Positions 30,978 through 41,760 are shown, numbered from the stretch's first letter. The stretch is 64,000 nt of DNA from Protopterus annectens (GCF_019279795.1 NC_056732.1:178935191-178999190); one strand, 5' to 3'. The notes: a model not told the origin generated them from the letters alone. Numbers and translations: made by a program.

Positions 30978-31714
30978 AGCTAAAGGAACTAAAATGGATA
31001 TTGAGGTTAAAAGGGCATTACCCTTCCAGGCCTAAACCTTTATGTTTCTATCAAACCCTACCTTAACACACGTAGATGAGCTTTAAGCAGAATATACCTA
31101 TAGCATTTATGGCATTACACTATTACATAAGTACATTTCCTTCATGAGGTTTTCCTCTTCTTTAGATATTTTAGCTTGGTTTGTAAGCTTATAGCTTCAC
31201 TTAGGTTTCTCCATTGACATGTACATGTACATTTTTTAGTATTACATCAAGTTCTTCTGTTTTATTTTTATTTTTATTTTTATATGTTGAAAAATGGCAT
31301 ATTTGATACTCACTTTGCTGCATTGCTATATTCTGTGTACTTGTTCTTTCTTCATATGTTAAAATTTTCTTTTATATCGTTCACTTATTCATTGCACATG
31401 CACTTTATTTAAACATTTTTTTTATATGTACCTTTAGATTAAATAAATGTCTTGAGATGTTTTAGTATGAAGTAATAATTAAGTTCCTCCATTATGTATG
31501 TATACATTTTATGTCAGTGCTATTAGTTTTTATACTGTCTTTTATAGCTGTTTTTACACCACTGATGAATCTATGTCTTTAAACTGTAGTGCATTTTTAA
31601 GTTAGTGGTTCTATTTGCTCTTGATTAATTGCTTATTAAGCTCATTGCTTTAATCAATGATTGCATTTGTTGCTGCTATATAAGAGCACACAGTTTTGTT
31701 ACTACTTTTATGGT

Positions 31715-31744
31715 CTGAGGAAGCGTACTGAAAGGTACGCGAAA
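31715..31744 (+). ncRNA. Hammerhead-like ribozyme motif (3' end of longer Penelope copy)
   Basis: CTGAGGA (31715-31721), A, stem GCGTAC/GTACGC around TGAAAG, then GAAA (31741-31744) followed by GCGCTTACC. Same as 27587-27616; related motifs are at 35576 and 41622. Confidence 0.42.
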
Positions 31745-31871
31745 GCGCTTACCCAATAAACTCTTAATTTTATTTCACAGTCGTGCTGAGTCCGAAGTTT
31801 CTCTATTTTACTATATTCTCTATTTGCTTAACCAAGGACTCTGTTGTTGTGGTGGTCTATCGTTTTGCTCT

Positions 31872-31885
31872 AGAGTCTTAAGGAT
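31872..31885. repeat. Target-site duplication, right copy, of the Penelope composite
   Basis: AGAGTCTTAAGGAT, identical to 23016-23029. After it the family 3 DIRS sequence resumes. Confidence 0.85.
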
Positions 31886-32172
31886 GCGATAGGGTAGGAG
31901 AATAATGCCAGAAACTGTTTGAAAAACTTTAAAGTAGAAATGATATATAAAACTTTAAAACAATTAGACACTTAGCTGAAGAGAGTGACTTGACATGGCT
32001 GTAAAGCAATGCGGCAAACGAGATCTTAGGTAATAGGGAGCAGATCATTCTGGGTAGGACCTTGGCTCTAGAGTTTTTGGCAGACGCAAGCTTGATATTT
32101 GGTCGCCTCGATTTCAAGGACGGAACCGATAACCCATCAGTAAGGAATGAACGAAGATTAACAATATCCGAT
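31886..32172. repeat. Right inverted terminal repeat of DIRS copy 3c
   Basis: Inverted alignment with 16911-17160 through blocks such as AGAGTTTTTGGCAGACGC and GATAACCCATCAGTAAGGAAT. The terminal bases GATTAACAATATCCGAT reappear inverted in the ICR at about 17260-17285. Confidence 0.8.
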
Positions 32173-34100
32173 CATCTGTTCCATTTATCCCTCAGGTCTT
32201 TTGAGTGGATAATGTCTTGGAGAAAGTTAAGAGCCCATCCTACAGAACTCTTACAGAATTTTGCTGTTAGTAAAGTGGAATCAATCATCAATTTCACAGC
32301 AGGATGGTAAGGCTTTTCCGATGAGTATTATTAGGAATACTTTGCTGGGAAAGGAACCCTTGTGTGCACTGCCAAGAAAAGGGCCATCAAAATTACCTTG
32401 GTATTGTAAAAAAAAAATCAGTATTTATGAATAAACTTGATCATAATGGGGGGGGGGGGGGTAAAGAAGACAACCTTGCCAAGCATGCATCAGGGCATCC
32501 CTCATTTGACCAGTGATGGGGGATTAGAGACATTTCAGAGCTCATAACTGAAGACACATCAACTTGTCCCACTTCTGGAAGATCATGTGGCAAGAAATGG
32601 ACGTGGGCAACATTCCAGAGTCAATAAAAAAAATGCATCAATCGGCTTTCAAAGAAATGGCCTTTCTCAAAATGCAAGCGGAAGTGATAGCCTCCTCCTG
32701 CACTCTCCTGGCTTCTCTGCACAGGAAGGAGGAGGAAAGGGGTCACCCCACCTCAACTGTGGCACCCAAATACCCACTGCTGTCTGAATGAATGAAGAAA
32801 ACACAAACAGGAAGACACTCCCATCAAGCCAGAAAGACAGGACCACTCATCTCATTTTAATTAATACTAAGAAAATATTCAGAGAGAAAACACCTCTCAA
32901 GCGCTCAGCCTTTCAAAGTGCCATTATCCCCATATGAGGGGTGATGCTTCCCTGGTGACTATCCACCAAGGTCTGAAGGACAAAAAGCATTCCTTGCCAT
33001 AAGATCTGAGGGACCAGCAACGTAGACAAGTGAAGTGGGTGTAAGAAGCTCTGGACAACCAAACTGGGACAGGTGCTCAGGTTATTAATCCTAAACAGTC
33101 CACTACAATAGTATCATACAAAAAACTGACATAAGGAACCAAGGTTAAGGTAGCTGCTGTCAGACCCAGGACCCACCAAACAGATCTACAATGGAACTCT
33201 GATGAAAGAAACACTGAGTCTAAGATGCACTGGACCCTCCTTCTCTAGACAGATGACTAGCTATGCTTCATCTCCCAGAAGCAACCTACTGAGTTATGCT
33301 TTTGTACTGGCTGAAGGTGAGATTTTGCAAGGTTCACTATCATCTAAGAAGGATGAACAATTTGATAACTGGCTCCATCTGTGGGACAAGAACTCCTGGA
33401 AGGGATAGCCAGAAGCCGGACATCCAGACACAGGAATGCTGACTCCCTGTAATCTCAGGTGTGTTGCCATTACAAACATGCAATTTAGTAAAAGCACATA
33501 GGTCTAAAGAAAAAAGTACTAAACTGGAAATCAGTCGCTCCTACTCAGAGGGTATAGCAATCCCTTCCAACGAAGATATCCAGTCTCCTTTTGACAACCT
33601 TTTTTTTTTTTTTAACAAGCTGATCCAGTGGCGAAGTTTAAAAGCCTGTTAGATGAATGGATGGGGCAGATGCATACCTCTCAACTGCGGTGAATTCCTC
33701 ACAACCATACTGAATTCCTCGGAATTTCACAGTTTTGAGGCTAAAATAATGGGGTGCCACAAATTCCTGAGTGGCCCCTTGAAATCATGATTTTTTTTTT
33801 TTATTTACAATTTTTAATTAATGCTTACATCATTGCATAGGTGTGCGGGATGATGACATCAGCGTCATGAGATAGTGTCCGAGTCTGGAGACAAGGGTAT
33901 ACGAGGAGGAGTTATTAGTATATTCTACTGTCACATGAGTTGGGTGAAGTCTAAACTGTATAACACCCCTTAGCTGGCAGTCTGCTGCCTGCCTTGGGCA
34001 TCTGGAAAGTTTTACAAACTATGCATTTTGTTTGTGATACTAAAGGAATTTACCTGAAGGAAGAGCTGTGTTTGCATTTCTACACTAGCCAGGTGGGGTT
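32173..34100. other. No recognisable gene
   Basis: There are runs of A (32407-32415), G (32449-32461) and T (33600-33613, 33789-33801). Short open frames show no family motif. It may be decayed repeat sequence, but I cannot assign it. Confidence 0.4.
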
Positions 34101-34127
34101 CGACACACACACGCATACATATTGCAA

Positions 34128-34166
<39 letters not shown>

Positions 34167-34200
34167 TAGATATAGATATACACATACATACACACACACA

Positions 34201-34251
<51 letters not shown>

Positions 34252-34264
34252 CACACACACACAT
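34101..34264. repeat. Compound (TA)n/(CA)n microsatellite
   Basis: Two TA tracts of 25-40 bases are separated by a TAGATA and CACA segment, and the whole is flanked by CA tracts. No coding meaning. Confidence 0.95.
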
Positions 34265-34582
34265 CTTTTTGTTAGTTTGTTTTATGTATTGTTTGTATAG
34301 CGATTATGTACATCTGCTCTTCTCAGACCATACGTTTTGTCCAAAATACAGATATCCGATGCATATTTATTAAGTTAATCAAAAAAGAACAATAATTCAG
34401 AAGCGACAGTATATTAATACAGTTTGATCGTTGCTAATTGTGAGGCAAAGGTGTGTGCGTGCGTGTAAGTGTGTGAATTTAATTTACATTTTTTTTTTTT
34501 TTTTTTAAAGAATTCCCAGCATCACTATCATCTCGTCATCACCAACCAAGGCCCTGTCCTGAGAGTATTCCCCCAAAAAAGA
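34265..34582. other. No recognisable gene
   Basis: AT-rich sequence with a T run at 34491-34506, leading to the ITR of DIRS copy 3d. Nothing else is seen. Confidence 0.4.
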
Positions 34583-34975
34583 AGTTATGTCTTATCATAA
34601 TGTTCCATCTGTGTTGTTGAACTTCTTTCATCAATCACTGATGGGGTTCAGTTCCGAGCCCTCGGAACAGAGTCAGCCCAATACAAAGCTCACGCCAGCC
34701 AAAAACTCTGAAGCCAAGCTTCTACCCACAATGCCCTTCTCCCCGTTACCTCAGATCGAGTTTGCCCATGTTATACAAGTACAGCAGAGGCCATTTCTGC
34801 GCAAATGCCCTAAGACACCACTTGGACCCAAAGTATCCCCCAGTAGCCTTTGGCGGGGGAAGGAGGGTGGGAGGTGATGAATAAAAGAACACAGATAGAA
34901 CATTATGGTAAGACAGAACTTCTTTATCCAATGTTGTTGATAATCTTCCATTCATCACTGATGGGAAAGAATCCC
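34583..34975. repeat. Left ITR and ICR of DIRS copy 3d
   Basis: The ITR opens AGTTATGTCTTATCATAATG and contains CAGCCAAAAACTCTGAAGCC. The ICR (about 34880-34975) joins the inverted left end (ATTATGGTAAGACAGAACTT) to the inverted right end, as in copy 3c. Confidence 0.75.
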
Positions 34976-34978
34976 CAG

Positions 34979-35510
34979 CTACCTTGAGATCCTTGGGCGG
35001 CCCATATGGAAGAACATTCCTAAGAACCATTGAGCCAAAGTCAGCTCTCCCTCTGGAGACCACATCCAATTTGTAATGAATGATAAATGTGTGGGGTTTA
35101 GCCCAAGTGCCTGCTGCACAAATGTCATCCATGGAAGCCCTGAATGGAAGGCTATAGAAGTTGCCATCGATCTAGTGGAACGGGCTTTAATATTCTGTGG
35201 TATAGGTTCTTTTGCAAATGAATAAGTGAAACGTATGCAGTCCCTTAGCCATTTTGATAAAATGACCTTGGAGACAGAATTTTCCATTCTAGGCCCAGAA
35301 AATATAAAGTTGGTCAGTCTTGCATATTGTTTTGGTCCTGTCTAAATAAAATCTAAATTGCCTGTGTACATCCAAGGAATGTAGGCAGTATTCTCCTTTA
35401 TTTGAAAAGTTTGGGAAAAATAGATAAATTTGATGCAAAAGTCAGAAACAACTTTGGGGAGAAAAGATTGGGTTCGTCCGGAGTGATAATCTGTCTTTAT
35501 GGAAGATTAA
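34979..35510 (-). pseudogene. DIRS tyrosine recombinase C-terminal fragment (copy 3d)
   Basis: 34979-35287 reads SKWLRDCIRFTYSFAKEPIP, then ARSTRSMATSIAFHSGLPW (the H-x-x-R box position, with His replaced), and then a tail resembling HYKLDVVSRGRADFG in another frame. 35300-35510 keeps the LDVHRQ-type block. The Penelope fragment truncates it at about 35510. Confidence 0.65.
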
Positions 35511-35575
35511 CAAAAAGTAGGCTCTGAACCAAGGTGCACTCAAATTGAAAATTTATTGCAGATAAAAGTAAGCGC

Positions 35576-35608
35576 TTTCGTACAGGATAATACCTGTACT
35601 TCTTCCGA
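35576..35608 (-). ncRNA. Hammerhead-like motif of the second Penelope family (diverged)
   Basis: On the minus strand: CGGAAGA, A, stem GTACAGG, loop TATTAT, stem CCTGTAC, GAAA, then GCGCTTAC. The core CTGANGA has lost its U. The stem sequence differs fully from the first family while the layout is kept, which is what covariation would give. Confidence 0.35.
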
Positions 35609-35976
35609 CAAGACAGTACTGAGTAACACCCTTTAAATACATCCTCCCAAGATGCATCCCTAATAAATTATATCACATGATTAAATAATTAGTATAAAAA
35701 AAGCACCAAAATACTCAGAATACTATTAAATATGAACAATTAAATGAAATATATAAATATATGAATAGATGAATATTTAGCTAAAACTCTGAGTTAATAA
35801 AAATAGTTATGTACAAATATGTAAATATTTAAAAAGATGGTCAATAAAAATATATAATTATAAACAAATACATTCGCAGATGTACGAGTATAACAGTGTA
35901 TAGCTACTAGATGCATATATGATTAAATCCATCCATATAAGCTTGATTGTATCAAAGAATTAGGCATCCAAAAATC

Positions 35977-37672
35977 TTATCTAATAAGGCTCCTTAGTTT
36001 TAATATGCATGCTTTGAAGCACATTTCATTAATACCGGGATAACTAAATGCATCACATCTTAACTGCCACAAAAGTTCGCATTTCTCCAATCGTAAGGAG
36101 GTTGGGCCACCCCTGATATTCGTGTCAACTCTATCAATTACTCTAAATTCAAAGATATGTTCTGGTGAATTGATGATAAACTTGGGCAAAGCATTCTAAA
36201 CTCTTTTGTTCTTAATAGCATACAGATGTTCGTACATCCTGTCCTAAGTCTCATGTCTGATTTACCTATATAAAAAACAGGATACATTTTACACTGGGCC
36301 AGGTAAATAATACTGCAGGTATTACAATTAAATCTACCCGGTACAAGAAAATCTCATGTCTCTGGTCATGAAGGAAAACCCTGTGCTGACAGGTTTACAA
36401 TAAGGACAAGATTTGCATTTAAACATGCCTTTGATTCTAGTGTTATCTGTTCTCCTCTGCTCTTTGATGGCTTTCAAGTTTATACCCCTCTTGAATATAA
36501 TCTTGGGTCTACTAGGTAAATTGTCCCTTACATTAGCATCTGCTGATATCAGGTCCCAATTCTTATATATTATACGTTTTATTACATATGCTTCATTACA
36601 AAATGGAGTAATGAGTTTGGTTGAAAAATCTGTAGGGGTATTATTAGTTGGTCTGCTGATATGTATACTAGCGCATCCAAGGTCATTCCCATCAAGGAAT
36701 GAAGAATAATTCAGAATGGCTTTAAGATGCCCAATTGACCTCTTGGAAATAAATAACCTCCTTCAGGGTATTCTCCAATAGAGACTGTGGGTAACCATGT
36801 TTAAGAAACATATCTTTAAGGAACTGCTATTCAATTAAGAAATCATTGAAATTGGAAATCATTCTAGCAGCCCTGACCAGCTGCCCTTTTACCACTGATT
36901 TCTTCTGATGGTCAGGGTGAGAGCTAGCATAATGCAGAAAATAAGTAGAATATGTTTCTTTTCTGAAAATAGTGGCAACATAGCATTGTCTGATATTATC
37001 TTTACTCAGGCTGATGTCCAAATAGGAAATGGTCTCCCCTTAGAACTCACTAGTGAATTGTAAAACATCAGTGGTGGTACTGATGTAACTCAAATTCCTT
37101 AAAGATGGTTTTGTTGACTTTGAAAATGCTAAAAATATCAAAGTAACGTGTGTAGTGATAAATATATTCCAAAAAAGGATTATTCTTAAAAATGTATTCC
37201 ATTTCCCAATAGACCATGACCAGGTTGGAGAAGCTAGCTCCACACTGTAACCCCATGGCAACACCCTGGGTCTAACAAACAGTAAGAATCATCAAATAAG
37301 AAGTTATTAGTAAGAGTCAAGTCAAGAAATTCTTGAATCAAATACAAGTCCTCATTACTAATGCCTTTCTGAACCAACAACTGGCTAATCCAATCTATGC
37401 CTAGCTCATGAGGGATCACCACAGTGTGCAAGTCCTCAACATCTACAGTTGCAAAGTTGTAATCCCTGGTGTATCCCAATCCACTGATATTTGCCAAAAA
37501 AAAGACCACGAGTCCTTACATATTTGCGGTTTGTCCAACAAAAACTTTTTAAAGTACATTATCCACAAATTTGGCCATGGGGTAAGTAACATAATTACGA
37601 CCATTGACTATTGGGCGTAAGGGAGGTTTATATAAATACTTATGTATCTTGGGTGTTCCGAATACAATTGGA
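35977..37672 (-). pseudogene. Penelope RT-GIY-YIG remnant, second family
   Basis: Blocks on the minus strand: FGTPKIHKYLYKPPLRPIVN (37549-37672), VDVEDLHTVVIPHELGIDWI (about 37440, motif A), LDPGCCHGVTVWS/GLQCGASFSNLVMVYWEME (about 37230, motif B), TRYFDIFSIF with one Asp of FDD lost (about 37140), then IFRKETYSTYFLHYASSHPD (about 36950). Near 36290 an IIYLAQCKMYPVFYIGK-like GIY-YIG core follows, and the tail at 35977-36189 has RGGPTSLRLEKCELLWQL and PGINE, homologous to the tail of the first Penelope family. Numerous frameshifts. Confidence 0.65.
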
Positions 37673-38387
37673 GGAAGATTTGGTGGAGTCCTGGGAGAAA
37701 AAGCCCCATCTCCAGAAGGGAGTGAGGTCTGGGAAGAGACAGAAAGACCCCTAGCCACTAGGAACTGTTCCACCAACCTCACAACGTCAACTTCAGACTC
37801 CTGGAGGAATGGACAGAGAAGCCAGAGAGGGATTCTGGTCTATCCAAGAATAGACTTGTGAGCTGTCCCACGAAGGAGTCAATAGAAGGCGAATACAGCG
37901 TCTTGGGTACATCAATTACATTCACTTTAGGCGCCGAGGGTGGTATGGGTTCCAACAGTACTGAGGCAGCTATGACAGATGGTGCAGAGGAAAATAGTTG
38001 CGTAAGTTTTTTGACTACAGTCTTCAGTTCCACTGGAGCAGTGGAAGCTGAAGGTCTGTGCTTTTTGGCTGTTGGAGCCGAAGGGGACGCTGGCACTGAG
38101 CTACTCCTCTTATGCCCAAGTTCAGATTTAGAGGGAGAGGAAGGTGAGGATATGTTGGACTTGGACAGAGCCTCCTCAAAAGAGGACTTAGACATTTTAG
38201 AATTAATATGTTTTTCCTTTCCAGTATGGCCCGGTGACTGAATTCTTGACAAATCGTACAGTATTGCTGAATATATGTGCCGGACCCAAGCAGTACACAC
38301 AAGAAGAATGCCATCAGAGTTGGGCATCTTCCTTCAACAACCCTGGCATTGTTTAAAGCCTGTGGTCCCTTTAGATTTATCCACCAT
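37673..38387 (-). pseudogene. DIRS family 3 gag N-terminal fragment (copy 3d)
   Basis: It starts MVDKSKGTTGFKQCQGC at 38387, hits a stop, and goes on with the Cys/His remains (SCVYCLGPAH in another frame). Then comes a Ser/Ala/Pro-rich stretch (37779-38327) and VEQFLVARGLSVSSQTSLPS (about 37750), also seen in copy 3c. It ends at about 37673 against Penelope sequence. A-rich leader lies at 38388-38700. Confidence 0.6.
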
Positions 38388-38700
38388 TTTGACTATGGCA
38401 GAAAAAAACAGAATCAGACAGTAGTCACACACACAAACACACAAACACACAAAAAAAAAAAAAAAAAGAAAAGCTACCAACAATGGTAGGCCTAAGCTAC
38501 CCAAACAAGGGTAGGAAGAGGGAAAGTACTACCAACGATGGTAGGGAAAGACTACTGCAAGGTAAAAATAGCACACTCACTCATCGAAAAAATGAGAAAG
38601 GAACTAGCTGAGGAAGAAAAGAACACCTAAGTGTATGCGAGAGGGACAAACAAGGAAAAGGGCTAAGTGGTTAGAAGGAATCTCAAATGAAGTATATATG

Positions 38701-40293
38701 CAGTGGATATAAAAAGTGTAGACACCCCTGTTAAAAATGCCAGGTTTTTGCGATATAAAAAAATGAGACCACAATAAATAATTTCAAAACTTTTCCCACC
38801 TTTAATGTGACCTATAACCTGTACCATTCAAATGAAAAGCAGACATCTGTTAGGGGGGAAAAAATATATAAAAGTACAATAAGCTGGTTGCATAAGTGTG
38901 CACACCCTTAAACTAATAATTTGTTGAAGCACCTTTTGATTTAATTACAGCATTCGGTCTTCTTGGATAGCAGTCCATCAGCATGGCACATTTTGACCTG
39001 GCAATATTTGCTCACTCTTCCTTGCAAAAGTGCTCCAAATCTGTCAGATTGCGAAGGCATCTCTTCTGCACAACCATCTTCAGGTCACCCCACAGACTTT
39101 CTATTGGATTTAGGTCTGGGCTCCGGCTGGGCCATTCCAAAACTTAAAATGTCCTTCTGGTGAAGCCATTCTTTTGTTGATTTGGATGTATGCTTTGGGT
39201 CATTGACGTGCTGAAATTCATCATCTTCAGCTTTCTAGCAGACACCTGAAGGTTTTGGGCCAAACGACCTGGTATTTGGAACTGTTCATATTTCCTTCCA
39301 CCTTGACTAAAGCCCCAGTTCCAGTGGATGAAAAGCAACCCCAAAGCATGATACTGCCACCACCATGCTTCACCGTGGGGATGATGTTCTTTTGGTAATG
39401 CGAAGAGTTGTTTTGCGTCAAACATACCTTTTGGAATTGTAGCCAAAATGTTCAGCCTTGGTCTCGTCAGACCATAACACATTTCACCACATGCTTTTGG
39501 GAGACTTGATGTATTGTTTTGCAAATTTTAGTAGGGCCTGGATGTTTTTCTGTGTAAGAAAATGCTTCCGTCTTACAACCCTACCCCATTGTTCAGACAT
39601 ATGGAGAATACGGGAGATTGGTGTCACACGATGTACACAACCAGTACTTGCCAGAAATTCCTGCACCTCCTTCAGTGTTGCTGTAGGTCTCTTGGCAGCC
39701 TCCCTGACCAGTTTTCATCTTGTCTTTTCATCAATTTTGGAGGGATGTCCAGTTCTTTGCAACGTCACTGTTGTCCCACATTTTCTCCACTTTTTGATGA
39801 CTGTCTTCATTGTGTTCCATGGTATATCCAATGCTGAGGAAATTTTTTGTACCCTTCTCCTGATGGATACCTTTCAACAATGAGATCCCTTTGATGCTTT
39901 GTAAGCTCTCTGCGAACCATGGCTTTTGCTGTTGCAGGCAACTGAGTAAATGTCAGGAACAATCCTACTAGGACAGCTGAACTTTATTTGGGGTTAACCA
40001 GAGTCTCTTTAATTGATGGCAGGTCTGTACCCAAGAAGACTGAATGCTGTAATTAAATCAAAAGGAGCTTAAACAAAGTATTAGTTTAAGGGTGTGCACA
40101 CTTATGCAACCAGCTTATTGTACATTTTTATACATCTTTTCCCCTAACAGATTTGTTTTTCAATTGAATTGTGCAGGTTATAGGTCACATTAAAGGTGGG
40201 AACATTTTTGAAATAATTTATTGTGGTTTCATTTTTTTAGATCACAAAAACCTGGCATTTTAACAGGGGTGTGTACACTTTTTATATCCACTG
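38701..40293 (-). mobile_element. Tc1/mariner-type DNA transposon with long TIRs
   Basis: Both ends read CAGTGGATATAAAAAGTGTA inward, and the TIRs align for about 250 bases (38701-38950 and 40045-40293). The right flank is TA, as expected; the left flank is TG, a likely mutation of the target TA. Cut-and-paste element of the Tc1 superfamily, inactive. Confidence 0.9.
38908..39920 (-). pseudogene. Tc1-like transposase, frameshifted
   Basis: Start Met at 39920 (MVRRELTKHQRDLIVERY-like). Blocks: ISRILHMSEQWGRVVRRKHF (about 39600, helix-turn-helix/linker), a WSDETKAEHFG-like DDE start near 39460 (shifted), HGGGSIMLWGCFSSTGTGAL (39227-39421), and the [11 protein letters not shown] region near 39100 in broken frame. 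It ends near 38908. Family length is about 340 residues, which fits, but several frameshifts and stops make it non-functional. Confidence 0.8.
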
Positions 40294-40556
40294 TAAATCT
40301 AAGTAAGCAGGAAAATACTACAGAAAAAGTATGAAAGACTATGACATTTCTGCTTAGCTTGCAAGAGAATCTGGCTGACATATCTTGTAACAAGAGCAGC
40401 AAATGAGATCTGGGGTAATATGGAGAGTGGTATTGTGGGTACAGTATTCACTCGAGAGTTTTTGGCTTGCGCGAGCTGTGTAACGGCCAAGCTAGTTCCA
40501 AGGATCGGAACCATGCCCAAAAGGTCAAGGACAAATGCAGATTGACAGCATTGGAT
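40294..40556. repeat. Right inverted terminal repeat of DIRS copy 3d
   Basis: Contains AAATGAGATCTGGGGTAATA and GAGAGTTTTTGGCTTGCGCG, the inverted counterparts of the left ITR blocks. It ends GCAGATTGACAGCATTGGAT, parallel to the end of copy 3c. Confidence 0.7.
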
Positions 40557-40980
40557 AGTTTATTACTCAAGAAAACCCTGTCCTATGGAAAATGAGGTAG
40601 GGATGGCTCACCACTAGGACTTGCAGTTCACATACTCTTCTAGCAAAACTCAGAACAATGAACAACAGTTTCCCATGTTAAAATCCTTAAATCAGCCTGA
40701 CTAATAGAAAGGTGAGGTTCTCATGCACATAGAAATATATTTTTTCTAGGTAGACAGATAAGTAAAACCCTTTCAAAAACTGCTTGACTTGAGGACAGTC
40801 AAAAAGGGGGGTGTCTAATGTCAGACAAGCAAAAACGACTGAAAGATGAATCCTGATAGAAGAATAAGAAAGGCCAGAGGAAAAATAGTTACACAGACCT
40901 AGAACCAGAGACAACTAACTGGGCCTTGAAAGGGTACTTGTTCTTAGGGGTGACACAAACTAGAAAATATTTTCCACTTT
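40557..40980 (-). pseudogene. DIRS tyrosine recombinase N-terminal fragment, family 5
   Basis: The minus strand reads SLVLGLCNYFSSGLSYSSIR then PLFDCPQVKQFLKGFY, the SAM-like DNA-binding part that corresponds to LEYLADMLQNGLSYSSIK in the intact copy. The catalytic half is missing. The fragment directly abuts the right end of copy 3d, so 3d probably inserted into it. Confidence 0.55.
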
Positions 40981-41509
40981 CACCTATATTTGTTTAATCC
41001 TCTTGCCGACAGGGGTAGTCAGACTGGGCTGTGACAGCCCTTTTCAGCAGAAACCCAGGGAGAAAACCTCCAGTTACAAAATAGGCAATTATATGCAACA
41101 GAGAAAATGTAAAGCTTAAAAGTTACAATACGGGCAGATAGAAAAGCATCTACACTACAGAAAATTTGCTGTCATTACATATTAATGCAATACAATTTGT
41201 CATATACAGGGAGATTTACCATGTCAAATTACACCTTTACATTTACAGATAGGAAAAACAGAGAGGTGGTGTGGGCGATACAAACAAAGAGCAGGTGAGG
41301 AAATGCAAGTAATATGTATATTTGTTATGTATTATAGACAAAATGCTGAGATAGCTATGTAAGATAATGAATATGAGTTGGCATTTTGCTGGACAGAAAA
41401 CCTGTTAAAGGCTAAGATGAGGCAGCAGAAGTGTTACTAAGGGCAAAGGGATGGAAGCCAGTAGGAAATTTACATTAAGGATTTGCCTTGCTGATGTATA
41501 CTAGGGTAA
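40981..41509. other. No recognisable gene
   Basis: AT-rich sequence with only chance frames. Nothing assigned. Confidence 0.4.
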
Positions 41510-41760
41510 TGTAGGTGTGTGCAGGCAAGGGTAGTCAAACCCAGAGTGGCTTGTTTTTACAAGTTTTTTTTTTTTTCAATTTGTAATATACAAGGTGATT
41601 TTAATGAGGCTGTATTTAGTTCTGATGAAGTCCTTAATGCAGGGATGAAAGCGCTCAACTTTAACTTGTATCACAATAAAATCGGGTTCAATTCAGTGTT
41701 CTCTTTTCTTCTCTTTCAGCCAAAAATTTTGTTTAGTTATTTAATTTATTTTGGCCGGCA
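41510..41760 (+). mobile_element. Penelope-like 3' end remnant (third family)
   Basis: Identified only by the hammerhead-like motif followed by GAAAGCGCTCAAC, a pyrimidine-rich tract and AATAAAATCGGG, the same layout as the 3' ends of the other two Penelope families. No coding sequence remains, so the assignment is tentative. Confidence 0.4.
41622..41650 (+). ncRNA. Hammerhead-like ribozyme motif (third Penelope family)
   Basis: CTGATGA (41622-41628), a short stem AGTCC...GGGAT, and GAAA (41647-41650). The core letters match the hammerhead consensus exactly; stem II is imperfect. Stems I and III are not resolved. Confidence 0.42.

Larger units (their letters stand above)
23030..31871. mobile_element. 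Composite Penelope-like element insertion (8.8 kb)
   Basis: Three parts: a minus-strand copy truncated inside ORF1 (23030-26559), about 14 bases of filler, a plus-strand 3' partial copy (about 26574-27743, a pseudo-LTR), and a longer plus-strand copy (27744-31871). The plus copy ends with about 60 bases of its own 5' leader (to GTTTTGCTCT), the same bases that end the pseudo-LTR. Penelope elements are known for such tandem and inverted partial copies. Bounded by a 14-bp target duplication. Confidence 0.88.
16911..32172 (-). mobile_element. DIRS-like retrotransposon, family 3 copy 3c, split by a Penelope insertion
   Basis: Both ITRs, the ICR and degraded recombinase, RNase H, RT and gag regions are present in DIRS order. 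The element is interrupted between gag and the right ITR by 23030-31871. Without that insertion it is about 6.4 kb. The right ITR (31886-32172) aligns in inverted form with 16911-17160, including AGCCAAAAACTCT and GAGCCAAGGTCCTA-type blocks. Coding regions carry many frameshifts. Confidence 0.85.
35510..37672 (-). mobile_element. Penelope-like element fragment of a second family
   Basis: It carries a degraded RT and GIY-YIG end and a 3' UTR with a hammerhead-like hairpin. It differs strongly from the 23030-31871 element but shares GAAAGCGCTTAC after the hairpin. The left edge lies in recombinase sequence and the right edge in gag sequence of DIRS copy 3d. Confidence 0.65.
34583..40556 (-). 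mobile_element. DIRS-like retrotransposon, family 3 copy 3d, gutted by later insertions
   Basis: It has a left ITR (34583-34870), ICR (about 34880-34975), a recombinase C-terminal piece, a Penelope fragment (35510-37672), a gag N-terminal piece, a Tc1-like element (38701-40293) and a right ITR (40294-40556, ending CATTGGAT). RT, RNase H and most of gag are absent. The right ITR keeps AGAGTTTTTGGCTTGCGCGAGCT, diagnostic of this family. The Penelope fragment sits exactly in place of the missing middle. Confidence 0.7.

Noticed and set aside
23016..31885. CRISPR-like or satellite explanation for the repeated segments
   Set aside because: Repeats are coding Penelope copies in inverted and direct orientation; no short regular direct repeat with spacers exists, and the genome is eukaryotic.
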